Made by a program: the position numbers and the translations under genes. A DNA stretch of 64,000 nt, taken from NCBI RefSeq assembly GCF_014202905.1, contig NZ_JACHHY010000003.1, forward strand, positions 186,001 to 250,000. The letters are read 5' to 3'. Under the pieces are notes generated by a model that searched no databases, had not been told where the DNA came from, and saw only the letters and a list, made by a program, of their open reading frames with translations. Origin of the DNA: Chitinivorax tropicus. Lineage in GTDB: Bacteria > Pseudomonadota > Gammaproteobacteria > Burkholderiales > SCOH01. Positions 53,173 through 63,379 of the stretch are shown one piece after another. Numbering within the stretch: position 1 is the stretch's first letter; each line of letters starts with the position of its first letter.

Positions 53173-53958
53173 ATGGCTTCATTTTTGGATAGTTTTTTCT
53201 CGCTGCTGGGCGTCGATTTCAGGTGGCGCATTCTTGTTGAGTATGCCCCCTTGTTCATGGACGGCATCCGGATGACCTTGATGGTCACCGTGATCGGCGT
53301 GGTGATGGGTACCGTACTGGGGCTGATGTCAGGCATGGCCCGGTTGGGAGAAGTCAAACATGGTCCTTGGCGGTACCCGGTCAAATATCTGATCCGCCTG
53401 CCCGCTGCCGCCTATGTCACCTTCTTTCGCGGCACGCCACTCTTTGTACAAATCTTGCTGATTCATTTTGCTTTGATGCCGGTGCTGATCCATCCGACAG
53501 ATGGCTTGTTGTTTACAGGTGATACTGCCAGACATATCAAGCAGGAATATGGCGCTTTTCTGTCTGGCATCGTTGCGTTGAGCTTGAATGCCGGGGCCTA
53601 TATTTCAGAGATCTTCCGCGCGGGCATCCAAAGCCTGGACAAAGGCCAGACCGAGGCCTCGCGCAGCCTGGGGCTCAATTATTGGCAAACCATGTATCAC
53701 GTCGTGGTTCCCCAGGCGTTTCGGCGCATGCTACCGCCCTTGGGTAATGAGGCCATCATGCTGCTGAAGGACTCATCGCTGATTTCAGCGATAGGTTTGG
53801 CTGAGCTTGCATATGCGGCACGAACCGTGGCAGGGGCGTATTCCAGGTATTGGGAGCCCTATCTGGCCATTTCATTCATTTATCTGATCATGACGCTGTT
53901 GATGTCTGCGTTGGTTTCCCATCTGGAAAAGAGGTACGGCAAAGGTGATTCACGTTAA
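53173..53958 (+). CDS. polar amino acid ABC transporter permease (GlnP/HisM type)
   Basis: A 261-residue inner-membrane permease with about five to six helices. The His/Glu/Gln/Arg TM signature [23 protein letters not shown] opens it. The EAA loop that docks the ATPase is in [39 protein letters not shown]. The segment between helix 2 and the EAA loop is longer than usual ([22 protein letters not shown]). Substrate is predicted only as a polar amino acid. It overlaps the ATPase gene by 14 bases, and no binding protein is encoded beside it. Confidence 0.92.
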   Translation: MASFLDSFFSLLGVDFRWRILVEYAPLFMDGIRMTLMVTVIGVVMGTVLGLMSGMARLGEVKHGPWRYPVKYLIRLPAAAYVTFFRGTPLFVQILLIHFALMPVLIHPTDGLLFTGDTARHIKQEYGAFLSGIVALSLNAGAYISEIFRAGIQSLDKGQTEASRSLGLNYWQTMYHVVVPQAFRRMLPPLGNEAIMLLKDSSLISAIGLAELAYAARTVAGAYSRYWEPYLAISFIYLIMTLLMSALVSHLEKRYGKGDSR

Positions 53959-54667
53959 GGGTTTGCAAAAGGCCTATGGCTCAGTCCAGGTGTTGCGGGG
54001 TATCGACTGCGAAATCGCTGAGAAGGAAGTGGTCTGCGTCATCGGCCCATCCGGCTCGGGCAAGAGCACCTTTTTGCGCTGCATCAATGCGCTGGAAGAG
54101 ATTACAGGCGGTGAGATCATTGCCAACGGCGTGTCGGTACACCATCCGGAGACGGATATAAACAAACTGCGCGCTGATGTCGGCATGGTGTTTCAACGGT
54201 TCAACCTGTTTCCACATATGACCGTGCTGGATAACATCTGTCTGGCACCCGTCATGGTGTGCAAGATCTCCCGTGAGGAAGCGGTCAATCGCGCCAAAGA
54301 GCTGTTGTTCAAGGTCGGCCTGTCGAACAAGGCTGATGCCTATCCGAATCAGCTGTCAGGAGGTCAGCAGCAGCGGGTGGCCATTGCGCGCGCTTTGGCA
54401 GTGCGCCCCAAAGTCATGTTGTTTGATGAGCCGACCTCGGCACTCGACCCGGAAATGGTCGGGGAGGTGCTCGACGTGATGAAAGGCTTGGCAGAGGAAG
54501 GGATGACCATGATCATTGTCACCCATGAGATGGGGTTCGCCAAAGAAGTCTCAGATCGTGTGTTCTTCATCGATCAGGGTGTCATCATCGAGCAAGGCCC
54601 GCCGGAGCAGATCTTCAGCGCACCAAAGCACGAGCGAACACGTGACTTCCTGAGCAAAGTCCTGTAA
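53945..54667 (+). CDS. polar amino acid ABC transporter ATP-binding protein (GlnQ type)
   Basis: A 240-residue ABC ATPase. Walker A is [17 protein letters not shown] (about 35-51), the signature is [15 protein letters not shown] and Walker B is [14 protein letters not shown], followed by the switch His in [10 protein letters not shown]. The fold and sequence match GlnQ/HisP. The start codon is GTG at 53945, inside the permease gene. The permease homodimer and ATPase dimer would form the importer, fed by a binding protein encoded elsewhere. Confidence 0.94.
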   Translation: MIHVKGLQKAYGSVQVLRGIDCEIAEKEVVCVIGPSGSGKSTFLRCINALEEITGGEIIANGVSVHHPETDINKLRADVGMVFQRFNLFPHMTVLDNICLAPVMVCKISREEAVNRAKELLFKVGLSNKADAYPNQLSGGQQQRVAIARALAVRPKVMLFDEPTSALDPEMVGEVLDVMKGLAEEGMTMIIVTHEMGFAKEVSDRVFFIDQGVIIEQGPPEQIFSAPKHERTRDFLSKVL

Positions 54668-54802
54668 CGAGTGGGTCACAAAGGCGGTGGTGATGTTCAG
54701 CGAGGTATGACCTCATGAGGCATCGTCTTCCACCGCTGTTTCCGCACACAGCTGTTGTCCAATGGTTTTACGGATAGTGCTTAGGTGGAAACAACACCGA
54801 TC

Positions 54803-54828
54803 ATGCCCGACATTGCTATGTCGGGCAT
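54803..54828 (+). terminator. hairpin after ABC operon
   Basis: ATGCCCGACAT (54803-54813) pairs perfectly with ATGTCGGGCAT (54818-54828) around TGCT. No strong U-tract follows (TGTCATTTCTG). It shares the core CCGACAT with the inverted repeat upstream of the same operon. Confidence 0.5.
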
Positions 54829-54897
54829 TGTCATTTCTGTCCCCGGTCTGTTGTTGCCAGGTGTATCATGCGCGCTTTCAAGTCATGAAGTTTGGTT

Positions 54898-55707
54898 ATG
54901 TCCCCACATCCCAGCGCCCCCATTGGGGTGTTCGACTCTGGTGTCGGCGGTCTGACGGTGGTCAGAGCGCTGATGGAACGCCTGCCGTTTGAAGATATCG
55001 TCTATTTTGGCGACACCGCGCGCGTACCTTATGGCGTGAAATCGGTGGATACCATTCGCCATTTCACTGCCCAGATCACCCAGTTTCTGCTGGAAAAACA
55101 GGTCAAGATGCTGATTGTTGCCTGCAATACCATGGCTGCCGTGGCGGTGGATGTAGTGCACCAATTGGCCAATGTGCCGGTATTGGACGTGATCGAAGCA
55201 GGGGCCCGCAACGCAGTCAACGTGTCGCGGTCGAATTCGATTGGTGTGATCGGCACTCCCACTACCATCAACAGCAATGCTTACGCCCGTAGCATCCATC
55301 ACCTGAACCCTGGCGTCCGTGTGTTTTCACAGGCCTGCCCGTTGTTTGTGCCCTTGGTGGAGGAAGGCTGGCTGGATCACCCGGTCACTCGCATGACGGC
55401 ACATGAGTACCTGCGTCCGATTTTTGTCGAACAGATCGATACGCTAGTGCTGGGTTGTACACATTACCCGTTGCTGAAACCCTTGCTACAGGAAGTGGCC
55501 GGCCCCGACATCGCCTTGGTGGACTCCGCAGCCGCTATGGCCGAGCAGACTGCGCAGATCCTTGCCGAGCGGCAATTGGCCAATCTGGCTCGTCATGCGC
55601 CGCGTTATCACTTTCATGTGACGGATATTCCACTGCGCTTTCAGACTATTGGTGAACGTTTTCTGGGTCGATCCCTGGCCAATGTCGACATGGTCAAATG
55701 GAATTGA
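54898..55707 (+). CDS. murI: glutamate racemase
   Basis: A 269-residue cofactor-independent racemase that supplies D-glutamate for peptidoglycan. IGVFDSGVGGLTVVRAL opens the fold, and the two catalytic cysteines are in VACNTMAAVAVD and LGCTHYPLL, each with its supporting residues. YFGDTARVPYG is also typical. The ATG at 54898 is used; a TTG two codons earlier is possible but less likely. It is followed by a promoter-like TATAAT for the next gene. Confidence 0.96.
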   Translation: MSPHPSAPIGVFDSGVGGLTVVRALMERLPFEDIVYFGDTARVPYGVKSVDTIRHFTAQITQFLLEKQVKMLIVACNTMAAVAVDVVHQLANVPVLDVIEAGARNAVNVSRSNSIGVIGTPTTINSNAYARSIHHLNPGVRVFSQACPLFVPLVEEGWLDHPVTRMTAHEYLRPIFVEQIDTLVLGCTHYPLLKPLLQEVAGPDIALVDSAAAMAEQTAQILAERQLANLARHAPRYHFHVTDIPLRFQTIGERFLGRSLANVDMVKWN

Positions 55708-55735
55708 TTGCAGCATATTGCCTTTTGCTTATAAT
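55708..55735 (+). promoter_or_regulatory. candidate promoter of lipoprotein gene
   Basis: TATAAT at 55730-55735 with TTGCAG at 55708-55713 (16-base spacer), about 90 bases upstream of the lipoprotein start. The -10 is perfect and the -35 weak. Confidence 0.5.
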
Positions 55736-55823
55736 CATAGAAATAGCCATGTATATCAAGGCTTGCCAGTTGTAAGGGAACAACATGGCTGGCCACTGGG
55801 AAACACAGAAAAGAGGAGTATTC

Positions 55824-56291
55824 ATGAACTCGTTTGTAGCGCGGTCTGTTCAAAAAGGATTGCTGATGGTGGTAGTGGCCGGGCTGGCCGCCTGTGCGAC
55901 ACCACCTGTGGAGCCCACCGCACCTGCGGTGCCGGCAGCGCCCGCGCCCGCCGTACCGGCAACCACCCCAGCGCCTGAATCGGCGCAGAGTGAGTGGATC
56001 GGCAATTTTGAAGGCAAGTGGACAGTCGATGGGCTGGGGCATTCAGGCAAGGCAACACTGAAGATCACGGCAGTCAATGGGAATCAGATTGCTGGCGAGG
56101 CAACTTGGTTTGACACACCGTTTGGCGATTTGACCGAGCCAGTGTGGCAAAGCGAGATCAAAGCGGATGGCAGCTTGATGGTGCGCCATAAGAACAACGC
56201 GGAGTATGTGCTGAAGCTGGCAAACCGTAAGTTGCGCGGTAACTTCAAGTATGAGGTGTATACCGGTACGCTGGATATGGATCGTAAGTAA
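55824..56291 (+). CDS. small lipoprotein with Pro/Ala-rich linker
   Basis: A 155-residue lipoprotein. The signal is MNSFVARSVQKGLLMVVVAGLAAC with the lipidated Cys at 24, then a Pro/Ala-rich tether (about 27-54). The domain WIGNFEGKWTVDGLGHSGKATLKITAVNGNQIAGEATW resembles a small beta-barrel. I do not recognise the family. AGAGGAG precedes the ATG at 55824, so the upstream in-frame start is rejected. It lies alone between murI and purB with its own promoter candidate and terminator. Confidence 0.78.
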   Translation: MNSFVARSVQKGLLMVVVAGLAACATPPVEPTAPAVPAAPAPAVPATTPAPESAQSEWIGNFEGKWTVDGLGHSGKATLKITAVNGNQIAGEATWFDTPFGDLTEPVWQSEIKADGSLMVRHKNNAEYVLKLANRKLRGNFKYEVYTGTLDMDRK

Positions 56292-56312
56292 CGACTGATC
56301 CATCCAATCAGG

Positions 56313-56336
56313 AAAAGCGGCAGATGGCCGCTTTTT
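56313..56336 (+). terminator. rho-independent terminator
   Basis: AAAAGCGGC (56313-56321) pairs with GCCGCTTTTT (56327-56336) around AGATG, with further T after. It ends the lipoprotein transcript. Confidence 0.9.
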
Positions 56337-56394
56337 CTTTTTGTGGCAAGCTGATAGTCACGTCCTGCTGTAGCGGACACATGGCACATGTTAA

Positions 56395-57801
<1,407 letters not shown>

Positions 57802-57821
57802 TTATCGCTTTACCAACACCT

Positions 57822-57847
57822 AGCCCGCCTGCCATGGCGGGCTTTTT
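57822..57847. terminator. rho-independent terminator after purB
   Basis: AGCCCGCC (57822-57829) pairs with GGCGGGCT (57836-57843) around TGCCAT, followed by five T. It lies between convergent purB and the histidine kinase gene. Confidence 0.88.
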
Positions 57848-57862
57848 GCTTTTGGTGATCGG

Positions 57863-60800
57863 TCAGACACTGGCCTGGGCCATGTTTTCGAGCAATGCCT
57901 GGCAGCGCTCGGACAAGTCACGCGACAGCGTCGTGGCCTGGTCGAGATGGCCATCACGCACGGCATGCTCTGCCGCCTCTGCCAAGTTTGCCGTGCCGGT
58001 CAGGCCCAGTTGACGGGTGCTGCCTTTCAGTTTGTGAGTGGCCTGCCGCAAGGCGGTCGGGTCGCCGGCTTTGGTTGCCGCGTCAATTTGGGCAATGCCC
58101 TCCTGCAGCCCTTGTCGGAGTGAGACGAGCAATTCTTCGCCAAGCGAAGTGCCCAGATCATTCGACAGCTGTTCGAGGGTGCCATGCAATGACTGGATGT
58201 CCAACGAGATGTCATCCAAATCACGTGTGGGCTGTTCAACCGGTTCCGGTGTCGTGGTGGTGGGGGGCGGGGCGCTGGTCTTCAAGGTGTCTTGTTTTTG
58301 AGCGGTGACCCACTTGCGCACGACAGCTTCCAGGCTGGTTTGGGAAATCGGCTTGGGAAGAAAGTCATTCATGCCGACATCAAAGCATCGTTGTCGATCC
58401 GACTCGAACACGTTGGCGGTCAAGGCAATGATCGGCACAACGGCATTGGGCGGTGCCAGCCTACGGATCTCAGTGGTTGCCTGATAGCCGTCCATCACCG
58501 GCATCTGACAGTCCATGAAGATCAGGTCGTATTGGCGAGCCATGGCGGCATGCAGGCCTTCCTCGCCATTGCTGGCAACATCAATCCGGCAATTGAGCTT
58601 TTGCAGCATCAGTGTAGCCAGGCGTTGGTTGACGGGGTTGTCCTCCACCAGCAACACAAAAGGCTTGGCGACACCTGCTTGCTCAGCCAGCGTCCGGATG
58701 GTGATGAGCTCTTTGCTGGGCATGTCGCCAGGGCTATTCAACACCAGCCGCAGGCATTCGATCATCTGTTCCTGGCGGATAGGCTTGGTGATATAGCTAT
58801 TGAAACCATTGGCTGCCGCAAGCCGCCCTTGGCCGTGCATGGCCATCGATGTGGCCATCACCATCGGCAGCTGCGCCCAGCGGGGCATCTCGCGGATGGC
58901 TTTGCCCAATTGCAGGCCATCCATATCCGGCATCTGCATATCCACCACCGCCAGATCGAATCGGGCCGATTGCTCCCGCAGGCGTGCCAATGCCGCATCA
59001 CCACTGGAGACAGCCTCGACGGTCATTCCCGCATCGGCCAATTGCAATGTGATCAGCTCGCGATTGGTTTCGTTGTCGTCGATGATCAGGCAATGCCGAC
59101 CGGCAAGATCCGCCGAGGGGAGAGGTGCGATTTTCCGGTCGATGAAAGGCAAGGGGATTTGAAAATAGAAGGTTGCCCCTTTTCCCTCTTCACTTTCCAG
59201 GCCGATTGTGCCGCCCATGGCATGAATCAGGCGTTGGCAGATCGATAGGCCGAGCCCTGTGCCACCGAATTTGCGTGTGGTCGAGGCATCGGCCTGGCTG
59301 AATGGCTTGAATAGTTTTTTCTGAACATCCAGTGGAATGCCGATACCGGTATCCACCACTTCGACTCTGAATGCCACCCGATTCGATTCGTTGGGCAGCT
59401 CATCCGAGCTGGCTCGCACGGTCACTTCGCCTTTCGATGTGAATTTGATGGCATTGTTGACCAGATTCAGCACGACCTGTCGTAAGCGGCTTGGGTCGCC
59501 CACCAGCCGGAACGGCACCATCGGCTTCACCAGGTGGGCCAGCTCCAGCCCTTTGCTGGTGGCACGCTCGGATGCCAGGCCCATGACGCTCTCCAGTAAC
59601 TGTCGTGGGTCGAACTCAATGGATTCAAGCTCCAGCTTGCCGGATTCGACTTTCGACAGATCCAGGATGTCGTTGATCAATGACAACAAGGCATCGCTGG
59701 CCACCCGCACAGATTGTACGTATTCCTGCTGCTCACCAGTCAGCGCAGTTTCAGACAGCAGGTTGGAAAAGCCGATCACCGCATTCATCGGGGTGCGGAT
59801 TTCATGGCTCATATTAGCCAGGAAGTCGGACTTGGCGCGGCTGGCATCTTCAGCCTCCTGGCGGGCTTCCTCCAATGCCATTTCCTGTCGCTTGATGTCG
59901 TCGATATCGACATGGATTCCCAGCATCCGTGTGGGTGAGCCAGTCTCATCACGTTCGATCACTTTGCCGATACTGCTGACCCATTTCCACTCGCCCGGCG
60001 CCGTCAACATGCGGAAATGGGCCGTGTAGATGGCACTTTCATCGGCAAAATGAGCCTGCAGTGCTGCCTCCACTGCAGCCTGGTCGTCGGGGTGTATCAA
60101 CCTGCGGAGCACTTGTCCATGTTGATCAAGTCGGCGCTCATCGTAGCCCAGCATCGTTGCCCAATGCCCGGCCACGATCATTTGATCTGTATGAGGGTGC
60201 CAATCCCAGATGCCCAGCTCGGCGCAATCGATGGTCAGCTGCAGGCGGCGCTCCTGCTCGATCAGGGCTGCTTCGCTGGCTAGTTTCTCTGTGATGTCCT
60301 TGGCGGAGCCCACAATCCGCCGGACCGACCCATCTGAATTGTGCTCGGCCAGTGCTGCGACACTCAGGCTGCAGGTTTCGAGCCGCAGCAGACATTCGCC
60401 CCGATTCTTGCTTGGGTTGCTGAGGGAGGCGAGCAAGGCCTGCAGGCGGGTTTGCTCATCAGGCGGGAAATAGGCCAGCCATGTCGTCAGGTGATCTGGC
60501 AGCTCCCTGGCAGGGCAATGCAGCCGATCTGACCAGAATGGCGCCAGCCAGAGGTGGTCAGTCTGGGGAATCCATTCAAAAATACCCTCACCTGTCGCCT
60601 CGACCGCCAAGACGAATCGCTCAGCCTGGGTTCGTGCATTCTGACTCATGCTCTCTGCCAGCCGTTGTGCGCGCATCCGGCCCGTGACCACCAAGTGGAC
60701 GATCATGCCTAGCAACAGGCTCAAGATGGCACCGAGCGTCAGAATGGCATTGGGCAGGTGGGTCGCACCTGTTTCAATATCCTCCGCATTGGTGGCGACT

Positions 60801-61711
60801 ACCGTCCAGTAACGGCCCGCGACCTCTACCTGCACCTGGTGAGTGAGTTGATTTCTGGCGGCCACCACGAGGTGGTTACCATGTGGGTGCTGCTCCGTGG
60901 GGGACGCATCGTGGTGATCATGGTTGATGATCAGGTAACGGTCGTTGATTTTCGTGCCATCATAAATGGCAATATCCAATGCGTTGAGATCTTTGTGGAT
61001 GACGTGCTCCAGCATGACATCCAGATTGATCGGCAGATAGAGCCAGCCATAGACTTCGGCCTGCCGCAAGGCCACGGTGGGTGGGGCCAAGCCCGACAGA
61101 TAGACGGGGGCGACCATGATGATGCCGGGTATCTCCCTGCGACCCTCTGCCATTTGTACCGGGCCGGAAATCGCCGGCTCACCTTTCTCTGTCGCCTTCT
61201 CGACAGCGGCCCGTCGAATGACCTCGCTACGGAAATCGAGCCCGAGGGATGAACGGTGCGCGGCCATTGGTTCGGCGTACTCGACGATATAGTGCTCCTG
61301 CCGGACGATGGCCTCATTCGACAGCGATTTCAGCTGTATGGGCAACCCAAGCTTGGCGCCGGTGATCTCAAGAAACGAGGGCAAGTCTTGCCTGGATACC
61401 CGCCTGATCAAGCCAAGCCCAACCACGCCGATGCTGTGTTGGTCCTCGGTCACCAGCATCGCCGCACGCCGGAACTCATCTGCATTCGGATTCTGATTGG
61501 TCAGAAACAAGGAGCGCAGCCCGTCGAGCGAGTGAGCGTACATCTGGATTTGTGACTTCAGATCGTCAGCAAATTTCTCAACCTGGTGTTGAAACGCAGT
61601 ATTGATCCGGGCAGCTTGTTGCTGCTGCGCATAGTTGGCGAAGATCACCGTCGCGGCTGCACCAATGGCAAGGGCAAGCAAGGACGGGAGCAGGTGTTTG
61701 AGCTGTTGCAT
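57863..61711 (-). CDS. CHASE-PAS-PAS hybrid histidine kinase with two receiver domains and Hpt
   Basis: A 1282-residue sensor kinase. Domains in order: membrane helix 1 (about 8-28), a periplasmic CHASE domain (about 70-280), helix 2 (about 325-347), two PAS domains (about 365-480 and 490-610), HisKA with the phospho-acceptor His636 in MSHEIRTPMNAVIGF, HATPase (NLVNNAIKFTSKG), receiver 1 with Asp924, receiver 2 with Asp1067 and an Hpt domain with His1226 (THKLKGS). So it holds a complete phosphorelay and would need an outside response regulator, which is not nearby. The ligand of the CHASE domain is unknown. AAGG stands before the ATG. It is convergent with purB and divergent from ahpC. Confidence 0.94.
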   Translation of the reverse strand: MQQLKHLLPSLLALAIGAAATVIFANYAQQQQAARINTAFQHQVEKFADDLKSQIQMYAHSLDGLRSLFLTNQNPNADEFRRAAMLVTEDQHSIGVVGLGLIRRVSRQDLPSFLEITGAKLGLPIQLKSLSNEAIVRQEHYIVEYAEPMAAHRSSLGLDFRSEVIRRAAVEKATEKGEPAISGPVQMAEGRREIPGIIMVAPVYLSGLAPPTVALRQAEVYGWLYLPINLDVMLEHVIHKDLNALDIAIYDGTKINDRYLIINHDHHDASPTEQHPHGNHLVVAARNQLTHQVQVEVAGRYWTVVATNAEDIETGATHLPNAILTLGAILSLLLGMIVHLVVTGRMRAQRLAESMSQNARTQAERFVLAVEATGEGIFEWIPQTDHLWLAPFWSDRLHCPARELPDHLTTWLAYFPPDEQTRLQALLASLSNPSKNRGECLLRLETCSLSVAALAEHNSDGSVRRIVGSAKDITEKLASEAALIEQERRLQLTIDCAELGIWDWHPHTDQMIVAGHWATMLGYDERRLDQHGQVLRRLIHPDDQAAVEAALQAHFADESAIYTAHFRMLTAPGEWKWVSSIGKVIERDETGSPTRMLGIHVDIDDIKRQEMALEEARQEAEDASRAKSDFLANMSHEIRTPMNAVIGFSNLLSETALTGEQQEYVQSVRVASDALLSLINDILDLSKVESGKLELESIEFDPRQLLESVMGLASERATSKGLELAHLVKPMVPFRLVGDPSRLRQVVLNLVNNAIKFTSKGEVTVRASSDELPNESNRVAFRVEVVDTGIGIPLDVQKKLFKPFSQADASTTRKFGGTGLGLSICQRLIHAMGGTIGLESEEGKGATFYFQIPLPFIDRKIAPLPSADLAGRHCLIIDDNETNRELITLQLADAGMTVEAVSSGDAALARLREQSARFDLAVVDMQMPDMDGLQLGKAIREMPRWAQLPMVMATSMAMHGQGRLAAANGFNSYITKPIRQEQMIECLRLVLNSPGDMPSKELITIRTLAEQAGVAKPFVLLVEDNPVNQRLATLMLQKLNCRIDVASNGEEGLHAAMARQYDLIFMDCQMPVMDGYQATTEIRRLAPPNAVVPIIALTANVFESDRQRCFDVGMNDFLPKPISQTSLEAVVRKWVTAQKQDTLKTSAPPPTTTTPEPVEQPTRDLDDISLDIQSLHGTLEQLSNDLGTSLGEELLVSLRQGLQEGIAQIDAATKAGDPTALRQATHKLKGSTRQLGLTGTANLAEAAEHAVRDGHLDQATTLSRDLSERCQALLENMAQASV

Positions 61712-62022
61712 GGCACCTTCAAGTAAGAGTGCATATCTCTTGATATAGCTTATTCAGCCGTGCCCTGATGCATCCATGTTGTCGATTGGAATGGGCGAGC
61801 CATCATCATACGAGCGAATTGTGTTCAAGACGTGTACTGCAGCATGGCCTGCTGTGGTGCGCTCCGCATCTTTCTTCAAGTGGCGGTTATGGTGGTTGGT
61901 AGTGATTTTTAAATAGATAAATTCTATTATTTTAATAATAACAATCAATTTTATAAATTACGTAGTGGGCTATACCATCGCTTCATCTGCAGTTTGCGCA
62001 GTGAATTCAGAAAGGACATCCC
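61712..62022. other. divergent promoter region between histidine kinase and ahpC
   Basis: About 310 bases. The 100 bases next to ahpC are very A+T-rich (runs of TTTTAATAATAAC and TTTATAAATTA), as expected for a strong promoter. I cannot point to a clear OxyR- or NsrR-type site. No ORF is convincing. Confidence 0.45.
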
Positions 62023-62571
62023 ATGAAAACCGTTGGTCAGAAGGTAGAAGCATTCTCTGTTGTTGGTGTAAAGCCTGGTTTCAACAACCATGAAGAAAAC
62101 GGCGTCTCTGCATTTGAGACCGTGACGGAGGCTTCCTTCGCCGGCAAGTGGAAGATCGTCTATTTCTACCCGAAAGATTTCACGTTTGTGTGCCCAACCG
62201 AGATCGTCGAATTCAACAAGCTGGCCAAGCAGTTTGAAGAGCGTGACGCGGTGCTGCTGGGGGGCTCGACTGACAATGAATTCGTCAAGCTGGCCTGGCG
62301 ACGTGACCATAAAGACCTGGATCGCTTGGCGCACTGGCAGTTTGCCGATGTGACTGGCTCTCTGGTTGACCAGCTGGGGGTGCGTGACGCCGCTGCCGGT
62401 GTTGCACTGCGCGCCACATTTGTGATCGACCCTGACAATGTCATCCAGCATGTTTCCGTCAACAATCTGAACGTTGGGCGCAACCCTGCGGAAATCCTGC
62501 GTATTCTGGATGGCCTGCAGACAGATGAGCTGTGCCCTTGCAACCGTCCGGTTGGCGGCGCCACGCTGTGA
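62023..62571 (+). CDS. ahpC: alkyl hydroperoxide reductase AhpC (mycobacterial type)
   Basis: A 182-residue peroxiredoxin. The peroxidatic Cys57 is in FYPKDFTFVCPTEIVEF. At the C-terminus, Cys171 and Cys173 lie in TDELCPCNR. That three-cysteine layout resembles Mycobacterium tuberculosis AhpC, reduced by AhpD and not by AhpF. An AhpD gene follows directly, which supports the pairing. It detoxifies hydroperoxides and possibly peroxynitrite in the cytoplasm. The A+T-rich region upstream suggests inducible expression, but no operator could be named. Confidence 0.94.
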   Translation: MKTVGQKVEAFSVVGVKPGFNNHEENGVSAFETVTEASFAGKWKIVYFYPKDFTFVCPTEIVEFNKLAKQFEERDAVLLGGSTDNEFVKLAWRRDHKDLDRLAHWQFADVTGSLVDQLGVRDAAAGVALRATFVIDPDNVIQHVSVNNLNVGRNPAEILRILDGLQTDELCPCNRPVGGATL

Positions 62572-62744
62572 TTTCCTACGGGCGATTCGCCCCCAGGCGC
62601 TGCTGACGCTGCTATCAGCTGCGCTACCAAAGCTGGGCGCCGATGATGCGTGGTGCCCAGCTTGCCGCCGTAGCCCAACTGGGTTGGGCGGGGAGGGGGG
62701 CAGATTGCAGGCTGATATGTGATGCATGCATGCAAGGAGTAGAG
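62572..62744 (+). repeat. two tandem hairpins between ahpC and ahpD
   Basis: AAGCTGGGC (62630-62638) pairs with GCCCAGCTT (62655-62663), and GCCCAAC (62673-62679) with GTTGGGC (62683-62689). Neither is followed by a U-tract. They could slow read-through or protect the ahpC message, giving less AhpD than AhpC. Confidence 0.5.
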
Positions 62745-63269
62745 ATGATGGAGTTTCTGGAGCCGATCAAAGCCAAGATTCCGGATTTCGCCAAAGATGT
62801 CCGTTTGAATCTCGATAGCGCCATCCTGCGCTCAAGCCTGACCCCGCAAGACGCGGTGGGGGCTGCGCTGGCTGCGGCGTTTGCCGCCAAGAGCCCCGAG
62901 CTGGTGGCGGTCTTCCGTCAAAGTGGAGTGCTGTCGCCGGAGGAAGAACAAGCTGCTTTGAGTGCAGCCGCAATCATGGGCATGACCAATGTCTATTACA
63001 GCTTTGTCGATATGGCGAGCGATGCCGATCTGAAAACCCTGCCCGCCCAGATTCGCATGAATGCCTATCAAAACCACGGCGGCGTGGATAAGCGCCGATT
63101 CGAGCTGTATGCCTTGTCGGCCAGCGCAGTGGGTAAATGCAAGTTCTGCGTGTCATCCCACGCCGATGTGTTGAAACAGGAAGGCATGAATGCGACTGCT
63201 TTGCGTGATATCGGGCGGATCGCAGCAGTGGTGACTGCCGCCGCGCAAGTGCTGGCTTTGGGAGCGTAA
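62745..63269 (+). CDS. ahpD: alkylhydroperoxidase AhpD
   Basis: A 174-residue carboxymuconolactone-decarboxylase-fold protein that regenerates AhpC. The active-site motif is GKCKFCVSSHADVL, with the CxxC pair and the downstream His. The upstream Glu of the proton relay lies in RRFELYALSASAVG. Length fits M. tuberculosis AhpD. The ATG pair at 62745/62748 follows AAGGAG; the earlier part of the open frame is not AhpD-like. In mycobacteria AhpD is reduced through lipoamide proteins; that link is not testable here. Confidence 0.94.
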   Translation: MMEFLEPIKAKIPDFAKDVRLNLDSAILRSSLTPQDAVGAALAAAFAAKSPELVAVFRQSGVLSPEEEQAALSAAAIMGMTNVYYSFVDMASDADLKTLPAQIRMNAYQNHGGVDKRRFELYALSASAVGKCKFCVSSHADVLKQEGMNATALRDIGRIAAVVTAAAQVLALGA

Positions 63270-63282
63270 GCTTCAATCCATG

Positions 63283-63308
63283 ACGCGTCATTTCAGGCGC
63301 GTTTTTTT
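63283..63308 (+). terminator. terminator after ahpD
   Basis: ACGCG (63283-63287) pairs with CGCGT (63298-63302), followed by seven T. The stem is short but the T-run is good. Confidence 0.6.
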
Positions 63309-63315
63309 GATGTTA

Positions 63316-63347
63316 AAGTTGCATTTTTAATGCATGTTTAATATGAT
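63316..63347 (+). promoter_or_regulatory. candidate NsrR operator overlapping the nsrR promoter
   Basis: AAGTTGCATTT (63316-63326), one T, then TAATGCATGTT (63328-63338) closely resemble the 11-1-11 NsrR consensus known from enterobacteria (AAGATGCATTT and its inverse). TTGCAT (63319-63324) and TATGAT (63342-63347) form a -35/-10 pair with a 17-base spacer, so a bound NsrR would block the promoter. The start codon is about 33 bases further on. Confidence 0.65.
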
Positions 63348-63379
63348 GACCATCAGGATAGAAGTGAAAGCTCACTGAT

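Noticed and set aside
58292-59248. 318-residue open frame antisense to the histidine kinase receivers
   Set aside because: Both receiver domains on the minus strand have all conserved motifs; the plus-strand frame is His/Arg-rich and featureless.
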